Assembly: GCA_023443745.1 (NCBI GenBank)
Contig: JAEZTB010000069.1
Coordinates: 1 to 64,000 of the forward strand
Direction: 5' to 3'
DNA from: Bacillota bacterium
GTDB lineage: Bacteria > Bacillota > Clostridia > DSM-8532
DNA length: 64,000 nucleotides
Below are positions 33,552-41,856 of this stretch, piece by piece. Position 1 is the stretch's first letter. Each line of letters begins with the position of its first letter. The notes below the pieces were generated by a model that saw only the letters and a list, made by a program, of their open reading frames with translations, made no database searches and was not told where the DNA came from. A program made the position numbers and the translations under genes.

Positions 33552-35375
33552 ATGCCATCACAAATCTATATACTGATTGCAGCGGCCGCCGTGATGTTTC
33601 TCGTCATCGGCGGCCTTTCTCTTTTAGCGCATTACTATACCTTAAATGGAATCAAATCCCGCACGGTGGGTGACGGCCAGCATGGTACGGCACGCTTTTC
33701 CACCAAGCAGGAAATCAAAAGAATCTACAAGCATATTCCATTTGAGCCAGAGCTATGGAGGCAGGGGCAATGTCTCCCTGCCACAGATGAGCAGGGCATC
33801 ATCCTTGGTAGCACAGGAGTAAAGAACAAGGTGACGGCGCTGGTGGATACTGATGATATTCACTGCCTTATGATCGGCGCCTCCGGCGTGGGAAAGACGG
33901 CATTTTTTCTATACCCCAATTTGGAATATGCCTGTGCCTCCGGTATGAGCTTTCTGACCACCGATACCAAGGGTGACCTCTACCGCAATTACGGTACCAT
34001 TGCGCATGACCACTATGGCTACCATGTGGCAGTCATTGATCTTAGAAATCCCACCCGCTCAGACGGCAACAATATGCTCCACCTGGTCAACACCTATATG
34101 GATCAATACCTTGCTGATGAAAATAACCTTGTAGCAAAGGCAAAGGCAGAGAAATACGCCAAAATTATCTCCAAAACCATCATCAACGCCAGCGGTGAGA
34201 ATTACGGGCAAAATCAGTTTTTCTATGATGCTGCTGAAGGGCTTATGACCTCGGTTATTCTGCTGATTGCCGAATATCTGCCGCCCATTGAAATGGATGG
34301 AAAGAGAGTTGACTGCCGTCATATTATCAGCGTGTTCAAGCTGGTGCAGGATTTGCTTACCCCAAGCAAGGTAAAGGGCAAAAGCCAGTTCCAACTCCTT
34401 ATGGATAAGCTTCCCTCCAACCACAAGACACGCTGGTTTGCAGGCGCCGCCCTTAACTCTGCAGAGCAGGCTATGGCATCGGTGCTTTCCACCGTACTTT
34501 CCCGACTCAACTCCTTTTTGGACAGTGAGATGGAACAAATCCTCTGTTTTGAAACAGCCATTGATGCGGAAAAGTTCTGTAAGGAAAAATCCGCACTGTT
34601 TATCGTACTGCCTGAAGAAGATTTGACCAAGTATTTTATGGTGTCCCTTATGATTCAGCAGCTCTACCGGGAGATTCTTGCGGTTGCCGATGATAACGGC
34701 GGCAAGCTCCGCAACCGGGTCATGTTTTATTGTGACGAGCTGGGCACCCTTCCAGCCATTGAGTCGCTGGAGCTGATTTTTTCAGCCTCACGCTCACGCC
34801 GCCTTTCCATGGTGCCGATCATACAATCCTTCGGCCAGCTTGAAAAGAATTACGGCAAAGAAGGTTCGGAAATCATCATAGACAACTGCCAGGACACCAT
34901 CTTCGGCGGCTTCGCTCCCAATAGCCAGACTGCCGAGGTGCTGAGCAAGGCGCTGGGTTCCAGAACTGTCATGAGCGGCAGCGTGAACCGTGGAAAAAAT
35001 GACCCCAGCCAGTCCTTACAGATGATGGAGCGCCCCCTCATGACACCGGATGAACTGAAATCTATTCCCAAGGGAAACTTTGTTGTCATGAAAACCGGCA
35101 CCTATCCCATGAAAACACGGCTACGTCTTTTTCTTGATTGGGGTATCCGATTCGGAAAGCCTTATACCGTGGAAGAAAAAGCTCACAGAAAAGTCATGTA
35201 TGCCGATAAGAATATATTGGAGGAAAACATCGTCCGCAAGCATATGGCCTGTCTAATGGTGGATGAGGAAACCGGGGAGGTTATAGAACCGCCGTCTGGA
35301 ACCGGAACACTTCATACGCTGACAGCAGAGCCTACTGAAAATACCATGCGTCGCCGCACAATGCTCAAAACGTAA
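33552..35375 (+). CDS. virD4: VirD4/TraG-type coupling protein
   Basis: A 607-residue protein; ATG 33552 follows GAAAGGAGCC. It has an N-terminal membrane helix (about residues 5-28), Walker A GASGVGKT at residues 109-116, and Walker B around FYCDELGTLP. The conserved SFGQLEKNYG and DNCQDTIFGGFAP stretches are present. It links the relaxase-DNA complex to the channel. It is separated from the relaxase gene by the primase and abiH. Confidence 0.94.
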   Translation: MPSQIYILIAAAAVMFLVIGGLSLLAHYYTLNGIKSRTVGDGQHGTARFSTKQEIKRIYKHIPFEPELWRQGQCLPATDEQGIILGSTGVKNKVTALVDTDDIHCLMIGASGVGKTAFFLYPNLEYACASGMSFLTTDTKGDLYRNYGTIAHDHYGYHVAVIDLRNPTRSDGNNMLHLVNTYMDQYLADENNLVAKAKAEKYAKIISKTIINASGENYGQNQFFYDAAEGLMTSVILLIAEYLPPIEMDGKRVDCRHIISVFKLVQDLLTPSKVKGKSQFQLLMDKLPSNHKTRWFAGAALNSAEQAMASVLSTVLSRLNSFLDSEMEQILCFETAIDAEKFCKEKSALFIVLPEEDLTKYFMVSLMIQQLYREILAVADDNGGKLRNRVMFYCDELGTLPAIESLELIFSASRSRRLSMVPIIQSFGQLEKNYGKEGSEIIIDNCQDTIFGGFAPNSQTAEVLSKALGSRTVMSGSVNRGKNDPSQSLQMMERPLMTPDELKSIPKGNFVVMKTGTYPMKTRLRLFLDWGIRFGKPYTVEEKAHRKVMYADKNILEENIVRKHMACLMVDEETGEVIEPPSGTGTLHTLTAEPTENTMRRRTMLKT

Positions 35376-35386
35376 GGGGGGTATCC

Positions 35387-35653
35387 ATGAGCTATTTTAA
35401 CCATCTTTATTCCGCCTCGCCCGATGAGCTTCCCCATCGGGCGAGAGCCGTTTATATGTATCTTTGTGATCGTGCTGGGAAAGGGTCGGACTGCTGGCCT
35501 GCAGTAAAAACTATCGCTGACCATTTGCAGTTATCCCGCAGTACCGTAAAACGTGCCCTCCACGATCTGGTAAGTGCCGGACTCATTGAAAAGGAAGTTC
35601 GCTATCGGGAGAATGGGAGCAATACCAGCAACAGGCTCATTTTAAGAAAATAG
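35387..35653 (+). CDS. Winged-helix DNA-binding protein
   Basis: An 88-residue protein with a clear replication-initiator/GntR-like helix-turn-helix (WPAVKTIADHLQLSRSTVKR, then ALHDLVSAGLI) and a short wing. It is the last gene of the transfer operon and ends just before a strong terminator. Probably a local regulator. Confidence 0.82.
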   Translation: MSYFNHLYSASPDELPHRARAVYMYLCDRAGKGSDCWPAVKTIADHLQLSRSTVKRALHDLVSAGLIEKEVRYRENGSNTSNRLILRK

Positions 35654-35660
35654 CTGTGAT

Positions 35661-35707
35661 AGCAAAAAGACAGTCTAACCGCCAAGGGGAACGACTGTCT
35701 TTTTGCT
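35661..35707 (+). terminator. Strong terminator closing the ICE backbone
   Basis: A perfect 15-bp stem, AGCAAAAAGACAGTC with GACTGTCTTTTTGCT, around a 17-base loop. DNA to the right becomes markedly AT-rich. Confidence 0.88.
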
Positions 35708-35929
35708 GAACCCAGGTGCGGTTCATTGTGAACCCACCAGAACCTCTCACTCTGAGAAAAGGTTATCACAGAAAAAGAAAATAAAGTAGCCTTGTAGATT
35801 CTACCATGCACGTTATGTAATACACCTAAAAGCAAAAAATAAGATGACCTATTGGGACTTACTGACCAAAATTTACTAGCAACTATTTGGTTTTGCTGAA
35901 TTTAATAAGACTAATGACAACCATCAAGC

Positions 35930-36637
35930 CTATATACTTTTCAAACCAACAATTCTATTCTTAATGCCATCAATCATTAGTTCCAGACTGTACTGGAATT
36001 CTCTATCTTTATCTACTCTCGGGATAAAATTAGACATTAAAATAACATTCGGATACTGGTCATCAGGTAAATTCCTGAACATTTCATTTCCATGTGCAAT
36101 TATTTCTTCAACTGTTAACCCCTGCTCTGTTGCCATGTTAATTATTTTCATTTCATCCATAACAAAGCATAAAACGTAATTATTAATAGATGCGGAAACC
36201 ATCTGTACTTCTTCCGGAGGAAGGCCTGCATCCAAAAATATTCTGTAGAGTGTATCAATAAGCTGGAGCCTCTTTGGAGTAAAAGGGATTGTGTCCAGTA
36301 GTATTTCTGCCGAATCACGAACCGACATCAAGGTAGAACGATATTCGCTCATAATGTGTAACAATTGTTCATGCCACGGAAGATGAGGATCTGGAATTTG
36401 AACCTTGCTGCAAATATCTTCCGCAATTAACTGTAAGAGTTCAGATTTATCCTTGATATAGTAGTACAATGATGCTGCACGTATTCCAAGAATATCAGCA
36501 AGCTTTCGCATTTTCAGCTGAATGATGCCTTCCTTATTAAGTAAATTTATTGACTCTTGAATGATCCTTTCTATATTCAATTGTTCACTTAACATATCAA
36601 TGGAATCTTTATCGCTTTTTTTTCGCTTTGTTGCCAT
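35930..36637 (-). CDS. TetR/AcrR-family repressor of the glycosyltransferase operon
   Basis: A 235-residue regulator. The N-terminal HTH is at about residues 40-62 (MRKLADILGIRAASLYYYIK), followed by a helical ligand-binding domain with a TetR_C-like pattern. It is divergently placed from the glycosyltransferase gene. The 187 bases between them hold four copies of a palindromic operator-like sequence. It probably represses both directions and is released by a drug-like ligand; the ligand is unknown. Confidence 0.88.
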   Translation of the reverse strand: MATKRKKSDKDSIDMLSEQLNIERIIQESINLLNKEGIIQLKMRKLADILGIRAASLYYYIKDKSELLQLIAEDICSKVQIPDPHLPWHEQLLHIMSEYRSTLMSVRDSAEILLDTIPFTPKRLQLIDTLYRIFLDAGLPPEEVQMVSASINNYVLCFVMDEMKIINMATEQGLTVEEIIAHGNEMFRNLPDDQYPNVILMSNFIPRVDKDREFQYSLELMIDGIKNRIVGLKSI

Positions 36638-36671
36638 TTGAATTCCTCCTTAAAATATATAAAAGATTATA

Positions 36672-36756
36672 TTGACATTACTATCTAACAGTGCTATTCT
36701 AACGGTGTTAGATAAATGACTAACACTGTTAGAATGAATTTAACAATGTTAGAATA
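36672..36756 (+). promoter_or_regulatory. Promoter with an array of TetR-type operators
   Basis: TTGACA (36672-36677), 17-base spacer, TATTCT (36695-36700) form a promoter for the glycosyltransferase gene. Operator-like copies with the core TCTAAC-N3-GTTAGA lie at about 36683-36698 (right half degenerate), 36697-36712, 36719-36735 and 36739-36755. The first two cover the -10 region; the last three are spaced about two helical turns apart. Confidence 0.75.
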
Positions 36757-36824
36757 ACACAAAGGGCTTACATTATCAAGATTCTTTAAATAAAAGAAGG
36801 AAGTAAAATGAGGAGGTAATTATT

Positions 36825-38093
36825 ATGGCTAAATTTTTAATTAGTACAATGCCTGCTACTGGTCATGTGAATCCAATTCTGGCAACTGCAGCAAAACTCG
36901 TGGAAAGAGGACACCAAGTGGTATGGCATTCAGGGCAGGAAATGGAAACAAAAATCAAGGCCACCGGTGCAGTTTTTGTCCCCTTTGAACATACACCTGA
37001 CATTACTAATAAAGCGATGGCGGCTCAGGAGCTAAAAGGGTTAAATGGAGCAATAACAGCAATTACAAACCTTTTTGTCGAACCAATGCTTGGTCAGATG
37101 AAAGATTATCAGATAATATTAAAAGACTTTCCTGCCGATGCGGTAATCGCAGATATGTGCAGCTTGGGCGCACACCTTTTATATGAAAAAGGAGGACCGG
37201 TTTGGGCAAGTGTAGGAATCAATCCATTAAAAAATTCTGACAGCCCAATGTTTGGATCTGGAAAACCTCCGGCAATGAATGAATTTTCTAGATTCAACAA
37301 TCGCATGATGAATTGGGTAGGAAACCATTTAATATTGAAAGATGTTACAACTAGATTTAATAATGATAGAAATAGCGTGGGGTTAAATGCTATCCCTAAA
37401 AAGCTTACCGTTTTTGATTGTCTTAATTCGCCGTTTCTCCATCTGCAGGGTACGACTCAAGCATTTGAATTTCCATACAAACATATTCCACCACAAGTAC
37501 ATTTTGTAGGACCGATGTTACCTCCAATGCCAGTAGATTTTAAACCTCCTAAGTGGTGGAATGACCTAAAATCGGGTAGACCTGTCGTTCATGTAACACA
37601 AGGAACTGTATCGACCAATATCAATGAATTGGTTATGCCGACAATAGAAGCAATGAGGGGTGAGAATGTTCTACTTGTAGTTACCACACCAAATCCTGAA
37701 GAATTAGGGAAACTTCCTGATAACGTTCGTGTAGAAAAAATGATTCCGCATTCTGTTTTGCTTCCTTTTGTTGATGTTATGGTCACAAGCGGAGGATATA
37801 ACGGTGTAAAGGTTGCACTTGCATACGGGGTGCCACTCGTAGGTGCAGGATCTGTATCTGACCAACCTGATGTGTGTTCTCGTGTTGCTTACACTGGTTC
37901 AGGAATTGACCTTAGAACAGGTCGCCCAAGTTCCTCTCAAATAAAACAAGCTGTTTTTAAAATATTGAATGAGCCGTCATATCGTCAAAAAGCAAAGTTT
38001 ATCCAATCTGATTTTGCTTCGCATGATAGTGCAGCCGAAGCAGCCCAGTTATTTGAGCGTTTGGCAAAAACAAAAAAAGCAGTCCTTAGATAA
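36825..38093 (+). CDS. MGT-like GT1 family glycosyltransferase
   Basis: A 422-residue GT-B fold enzyme with the family start FLISTMPATGHVNPILATA, a central VVHVTQGTVSTN strand, and a C-terminal donor-site region ending in VSDQPD. In most family members the donor motif begins HGG; here it is TSGGYNG, so the usual His is replaced by Ser. Relatives glycosylate macrolides, rifamycins or other lipophilic compounds. In an operon with an efflux pump under a TetR repressor, drug inactivation is the likely role. Rifamycin is a candidate given the rph operon further on, but substrate is inference. Confidence 0.8.
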   Translation: MAKFLISTMPATGHVNPILATAAKLVERGHQVVWHSGQEMETKIKATGAVFVPFEHTPDITNKAMAAQELKGLNGAITAITNLFVEPMLGQMKDYQIILKDFPADAVIADMCSLGAHLLYEKGGPVWASVGINPLKNSDSPMFGSGKPPAMNEFSRFNNRMMNWVGNHLILKDVTTRFNNDRNSVGLNAIPKKLTVFDCLNSPFLHLQGTTQAFEFPYKHIPPQVHFVGPMLPPMPVDFKPPKWWNDLKSGRPVVHVTQGTVSTNINELVMPTIEAMRGENVLLVVTTPNPEELGKLPDNVRVEKMIPHSVLLPFVDVMVTSGGYNGVKVALAYGVPLVGAGSVSDQPDVCSRVAYTGSGIDLRTGRPSSSQIKQAVFKILNEPSYRQKAKFIQSDFASHDSAAEAAQLFERLAKTKKAVLR

Positions 38094-38125
38094 TATTAAA
38101 AAATGTTTAAGGAGATATAGCAAAT

Positions 38126-39301
38126 ATGAATAGTAAAATAAAAATTTTTATATTCTGTGTAGTTATGATGGATGTGCTAGGACTTACCATTCTGATGCCG
38201 GTAAGTCCATATATCGTCCGTGAATACAGTACTAGTGCTCTTGCCGTGACTTTGCTTTCTGCTATTTATGCAGCAGCACAGTTTCTAGCTGCACCTATAT
38301 TAGGCTTACTTTCAGATCGATATGGGAGACGCCCCTTACTTCTAATTTCAATATTTGGATCGGCGATCGGATATTTTGTATTTGGAATTGGCGGTGCATT
38401 ATGGATATTGTTCTTTTCAAGGGTTATAGATGGTATTAGTGGAGGCAATTTCTCTATAGCGAATGCATACATTGCGGATATTACAATTGATGAAGACCGC
38501 GCACAGAGTTATGCACTTGTCGGTTCAGCATTTGGGGTAGGCTTTATATTGGGCCCTACAGTAGGAGGATTGTTGAGCCATTTCGCCCTTTCTGCCCCTG
38601 CGTATGCTGCTGGAATCCTTTCTCTTATCAACTTTATTGTTGGCTTTTTCATTCTGCCGGAATCACTTCCTAAAGAAAAACGTATTAAAACTGAAATGAA
38701 TGCAAAAGATTTTTACCCGTTGAAATCCGTCTTTAAATATTTTCGCCAACCCCATTTATGGGTTCTGCTATTAACACATATGCTATTTCAGCTTGTTTTC
38801 ACTGGAAACAATGCTATTTATCAACTCTTTATGATTAACAAATACAATATACCTCCCGCATCAGTTGCTGTTCTTTTGATAATTTCAGGATTCGGAAATC
38901 TTATTACACAAATTTTTTTTGTTGGTCCCTTGGTACGTGTCATTGGAGAAAAGCTTGTGGTGAGCCTTAGTTTAATTGGGCAAGCGATAATGCTTGTATT
39001 TACATTATTAGTACCTTCATTTTGGATGCAATATTTTGTTATTTTGATTAGTACTGCATTCAATGGATTAATGTGGCCCACATTAACTGCCCTGATTTCA
39101 AAATCAGTACCTCAGAATGAACAAGGCAGCATAGCAGGAGTTTCTACATCCCTAAGCAGCCTCATGGGTATTATTGGACCTTTAGTTACAGGAATGCTCT
39201 ATGATTCACTTGGATACGCAGTGCCATTTTTATCAGGAGCTATTGTTTTCATAGGTACATTTATGTTGTTCAACATTACAAAAAAGTCTATTAGCTCTTA
39301 A
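38126..39301 (+). CDS. TetA-like 12-TM MFS efflux pump
   Basis: A 391-residue MFS protein. It has the loop 2-3 motif GLLSDRYGRRPLLL and motif C-like GSAFGVGFILGPTVGGLL, and the layout (AYIADIT, FFILPESLPKEKR) parallels TetA antiporters of classes A-C. It lies 33 bases behind the glycosyltransferase with AAGGAG upstream and shares its promoter. Tetracycline export is possible, but export of the same compound the glycosyltransferase handles is equally likely. Confidence 0.82.
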   Translation: MNSKIKIFIFCVVMMDVLGLTILMPVSPYIVREYSTSALAVTLLSAIYAAAQFLAAPILGLLSDRYGRRPLLLISIFGSAIGYFVFGIGGALWILFFSRVIDGISGGNFSIANAYIADITIDEDRAQSYALVGSAFGVGFILGPTVGGLLSHFALSAPAYAAGILSLINFIVGFFILPESLPKEKRIKTEMNAKDFYPLKSVFKYFRQPHLWVLLLTHMLFQLVFTGNNAIYQLFMINKYNIPPASVAVLLIISGFGNLITQIFFVGPLVRVIGEKLVVSLSLIGQAIMLVFTLLVPSFWMQYFVILISTAFNGLMWPTLTALISKSVPQNEQGSIAGVSTSLSSLMGIIGPLVTGMLYDSLGYAVPFLSGAIVFIGTFMLFNITKKSISS

Positions 39302-39558
39302 TAGTGTGGCAGAATAGATCCACTTTTTTAAAATATCAAAGTCAATGTCCTCAGAATTTTTAGCAGTTTGAAATGGAACGAAGTAGAGCCTCCATGGTAC
39401 TCCTTTGGTGTCCGGTTATATTTTGGAAACCATTGCTTTTATAAATATTTTTGCCGAAGACACCAAGGTGGACAGATATAAAGTAGGTTCAGACGGGGCA
39501 AGGACAACGAGAAAAAATTGCCAACGATTACTTGACACTAACGAAAATTATGAAATTA
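39302..39558 (+). other. Intergenic stretch with a possible decayed cell-wall-binding repeat
   Basis: No intact gene. Around 39472-39510 one frame reads YKVGSDGARTTRK, which resembles the terminal unit of clostridial cell-wall-binding repeats and the similar relic at 50946-51095 (CEIGSDGVRKTK). The frame breaks on both sides. Weak evidence. Confidence 0.3.
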
Positions 39559-39587
39559 TTGACATTTACTATATAGCTTGGTATTAT
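39559..39587 (+). promoter_or_regulatory. Promoter of the tet operon
   Basis: TTGACA (39559-39564), 17-base spacer, TATTAT (39582-39587). The transcript would start near 39595, giving a leader of about 300 nucleotides before the resistance gene. Confidence 0.75.
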
Positions 39588-39629
39588 AAATTAGTATATT
39601 AGTATTAGACCCAAAAGGAGTTTTATCTT

Positions 39630-39653
39630 ATGCGGCAAGGTATTCTTAAATAG
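39630..39653 (+). CDS. Leader peptide MRQGILK of the tet attenuator
   Basis: A seven-codon ORF (MRQGILK) behind AAAAGGAG. The same kind of short leader precedes ribosomal-protection tet genes such as tet(M), where ribosome stalling or slow translation controls read-through of downstream hairpins. Its GGTATTCTTA part could pair with TAAGGATACT about 80 bases downstream (around 39743), as expected for alternative leader folds. Confidence 0.75.
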   Translation: MRQGILK

Positions 39654-39782
39654 TTATTCAATTGAATAATGAAAGGCACTAACATTCTATGGATTGTCCT
39701 ACTTGAAGTAGGATTATTTGTTGCGCCTTTAAATTTAAGGATACTCTCATAAGAAATACTCATCTGCTATATTGCTATTTCT

Positions 39783-39881
39783 AAAAAAGCACTTTAGCGT
39801 TTTTTTGGTATGCTTCTACTGGTGGAATAATCAAAGTGAAAGCTGCCCCCTGTGATGAGAGTATCGTCACAGGGGTTTTTT
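39783..39881 (+). terminator. Attenuator hairpins in the tet leader
   Basis: A small AAAAAAGC...GCGTTTTTTT stem lies at about 39783-39807. The main one, CCCCTGTGA with TCACAGGGG followed by TTTTTTATTT, lies at about 39847-39880. The second ends about 10 bases before the ribosome binding site of the tet gene. Confidence 0.75.
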
Positions 39882-39899
39882 ATTTACCAGAGGAGGATA

Positions 39900-41840
39900 A
39901 TGAAATTGAAAATAATAAATTTAGGAATATTAGCCCACGTAGATGCAGGAAAAACTACGATAACTGAGAGCATGCTATTTAGAAGCGGTACGATCTGTTC
40001 TGCTGGCAGAGTTGATGAAGGTACTACCATAACCGACTCTATGTCTCTTGAACGGCAAAGAGGAATAACAATACGTTCATCAACCATTTCTTTTGAATGG
40101 AATGGAACAAAGATAAATATCATCGATACACCCGGTCACATGGATTTCATTGCTGAGGTGGAGCGTTCTCTTTGTGTACTAGACGGGGCTGTTTTAGTGA
40201 TTTCAGCAAAAGAAGGTATTCAAGCGCAAACAAGAGTGATTTTTCAGACTTTACGCAAACTGAAAATTCCTACACTAATTTTTATCAACAAAGTAGATAG
40301 AACCGGTGTTTGCCTAAATGAACTCTATACCGATATTAGAGAACAATTAACCCCTGATACTGCCATTATGCAAATTTTAGATGGAATGGCCTCGAATGAT
40401 ATTTTAATTAGTGATTACGCAAGTATTTCAGATACAGCAGCAGAAAAGCTTCTGGATTTAGATGAATCACTAGCGGAAAAGTTTATTTTGAATCAGCCTA
40501 TAGCCGAAAAGGAATATAATACATCTTTTCTTTTTAATATCGCATCATGTAAGCTCTTTCCTGTCTTACACGGAGTTGCTCTGAGGAATATTGGTACAGA
40601 ACAGCTTTTAAATGCAATTACAAACTATCTTCCGGTGAATACCGTAACTGACCAAGGTGATCTTTGTGCTTTTGTCTATAAAATAGACAGAGATGAACAA
40701 ATGCACAAAAGGGCTTTTGCACGAGTTTTCGGAGGAAGCCTAAAAGTCCGTGACACCGTAGCGGTTGAAGGCTGTGAAGAAAAATTAAAAATAAAAAAGC
40801 TTGAATATATTAGAAATGGGAAAATTGTGTCTGCAGAGAGTGTTTTATGTGGAGATATAGCTGTGATCTCCAATGTGCAAAATATTCGGATTGGGGATGT
40901 TATTGGATCACGCAAAAAACATTTACCGCAAATTTGCATGGTACAACCCTCCTTACGGGCTTCTGTAATGCCTTTTAATCAGGAACATAGAAGCCGTTTA
41001 ATACAGGCACTGTTTGAATTGACAGAGGAAGATCCGCTTCTTCGCTGCGAGGTTGATAAATATACAGAGGAAATTACAATGCAGCTGTTTGGAGAGGTTC
41101 AAATGGAAGTAATTCAGGGGCTGCTTGAGGAAAGATATCATTTGAACATTCAATTCGGTGAGTTAATGACCATATATAAAGAGCGGCCAAAGCGGGCTGC
41201 GGATGCCGTTATCCATATCGAAGTGCCCCCAAATCCCTATTGGGCGTCTGTAGGACTATCCATCGAGCCGCTTCCTCTTGGTTCTGGACTTGTTTTTGAA
41301 AGTAAGGTTTCCTATGGCTACCTCAACAAGTCTTTCCAATGTGCTGTTAGTGACAGTGTGAAAAGTGCATGTGAACAAGGCTTATTCGGATGGGAGGTAA
41401 CTGATCTGAAGGTATGCTTTACCTATGGTCTGTATTACAGTCCTGTTAGCACACCCTCAGACTTTCGGCATCTTACCCCACTTGTTTTTGAGCAGGCGTT
41501 AATAAAAGCAGAAACCGAACTATTGGAGCCGTTTATGGACTTTGAACTTCACATTCCGAAGGAGTACAGCAGCAAGGCGATGTATGATTTGCAGCAAATG
41601 CGGGCTCGTATTGAACGATTCAACGCAGAAAAGGATGAAACTATCATGTATGGCAGGATTCCTACCGAAACATCAAAGACCTATCAAGTACAGCTTACAT
41701 CATATACCAATGGGAAAGGTGTGTTTTTAACCAATCCCTGCGGCTATGATATTTACGTTGGTATGCCCTTGTATAAAGCAAGAAAAGAAAGCGCCAGTAC
41801 AGATAAAACAAGGCACTTATTTTTGAAAGAAAATGTATAA
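39900..41840 (+). CDS. Ribosomal-protection tetracycline resistance protein
   Basis: A 646-residue EF-G-like GTPase; ATG 39900 follows AGAGGAGGATA, and the upstream open frame lies in the leader. G1 AHVDAGKTT (residues 12-20), G3 DTPGHMDF and G4 NKVD are intact. The domain IV tip YYSPVSTPSDFR, which dislodges tetracycline, matches Tet(M)/TetB(P). Compared with Tet(M) as I recall it, the sequence is clearly diverged and slightly longer, so it may be a separate class. It forms an operon with the efflux gene 16 bases downstream. Confidence 0.93.
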   Translation: MKLKIINLGILAHVDAGKTTITESMLFRSGTICSAGRVDEGTTITDSMSLERQRGITIRSSTISFEWNGTKINIIDTPGHMDFIAEVERSLCVLDGAVLVISAKEGIQAQTRVIFQTLRKLKIPTLIFINKVDRTGVCLNELYTDIREQLTPDTAIMQILDGMASNDILISDYASISDTAAEKLLDLDESLAEKFILNQPIAEKEYNTSFLFNIASCKLFPVLHGVALRNIGTEQLLNAITNYLPVNTVTDQGDLCAFVYKIDRDEQMHKRAFARVFGGSLKVRDTVAVEGCEEKLKIKKLEYIRNGKIVSAESVLCGDIAVISNVQNIRIGDVIGSRKKHLPQICMVQPSLRASVMPFNQEHRSRLIQALFELTEEDPLLRCEVDKYTEEITMQLFGEVQMEVIQGLLEERYHLNIQFGELMTIYKERPKRAADAVIHIEVPPNPYWASVGLSIEPLPLGSGLVFESKVSYGYLNKSFQCAVSDSVKSACEQGLFGWEVTDLKVCFTYGLYYSPVSTPSDFRHLTPLVFEQALIKAETELLEPFMDFELHIPKEYSSKAMYDLQQMRARIERFNAEKDETIMYGRIPTETSKTYQVQLTSYTNGKGVFLTNPCGYDIYVGMPLYKARKESASTDKTRHLFLKENV

Positions 41841-41856
41841 GAATGGAGGTGAACAA

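Larger units (their letters stand above)
2200..35710 (+). mobile_element. Backbone of an integrative conjugative element with a Tad-like pilus module
   Basis: A continuous, mostly plus-strand block encodes a full Gram-positive conjugation set: VirB2-like, VirB6-like, PrgI, VirB4, M23 hydrolase, relaxase with accessory protein, Toprim primase and VirD4. A complete Tad/Flp secretion-pilus set sits in the same block. Ends are approximate: the left limit is where the operon starts and the right limit is the strong terminator at 35661-35707. No integrase, excisionase or att site was identified, so the element may extend through the resistance island or to the left past parAB. Its composition is visibly more GC-rich than the DNA to its right. 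Confidence 0.8.
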
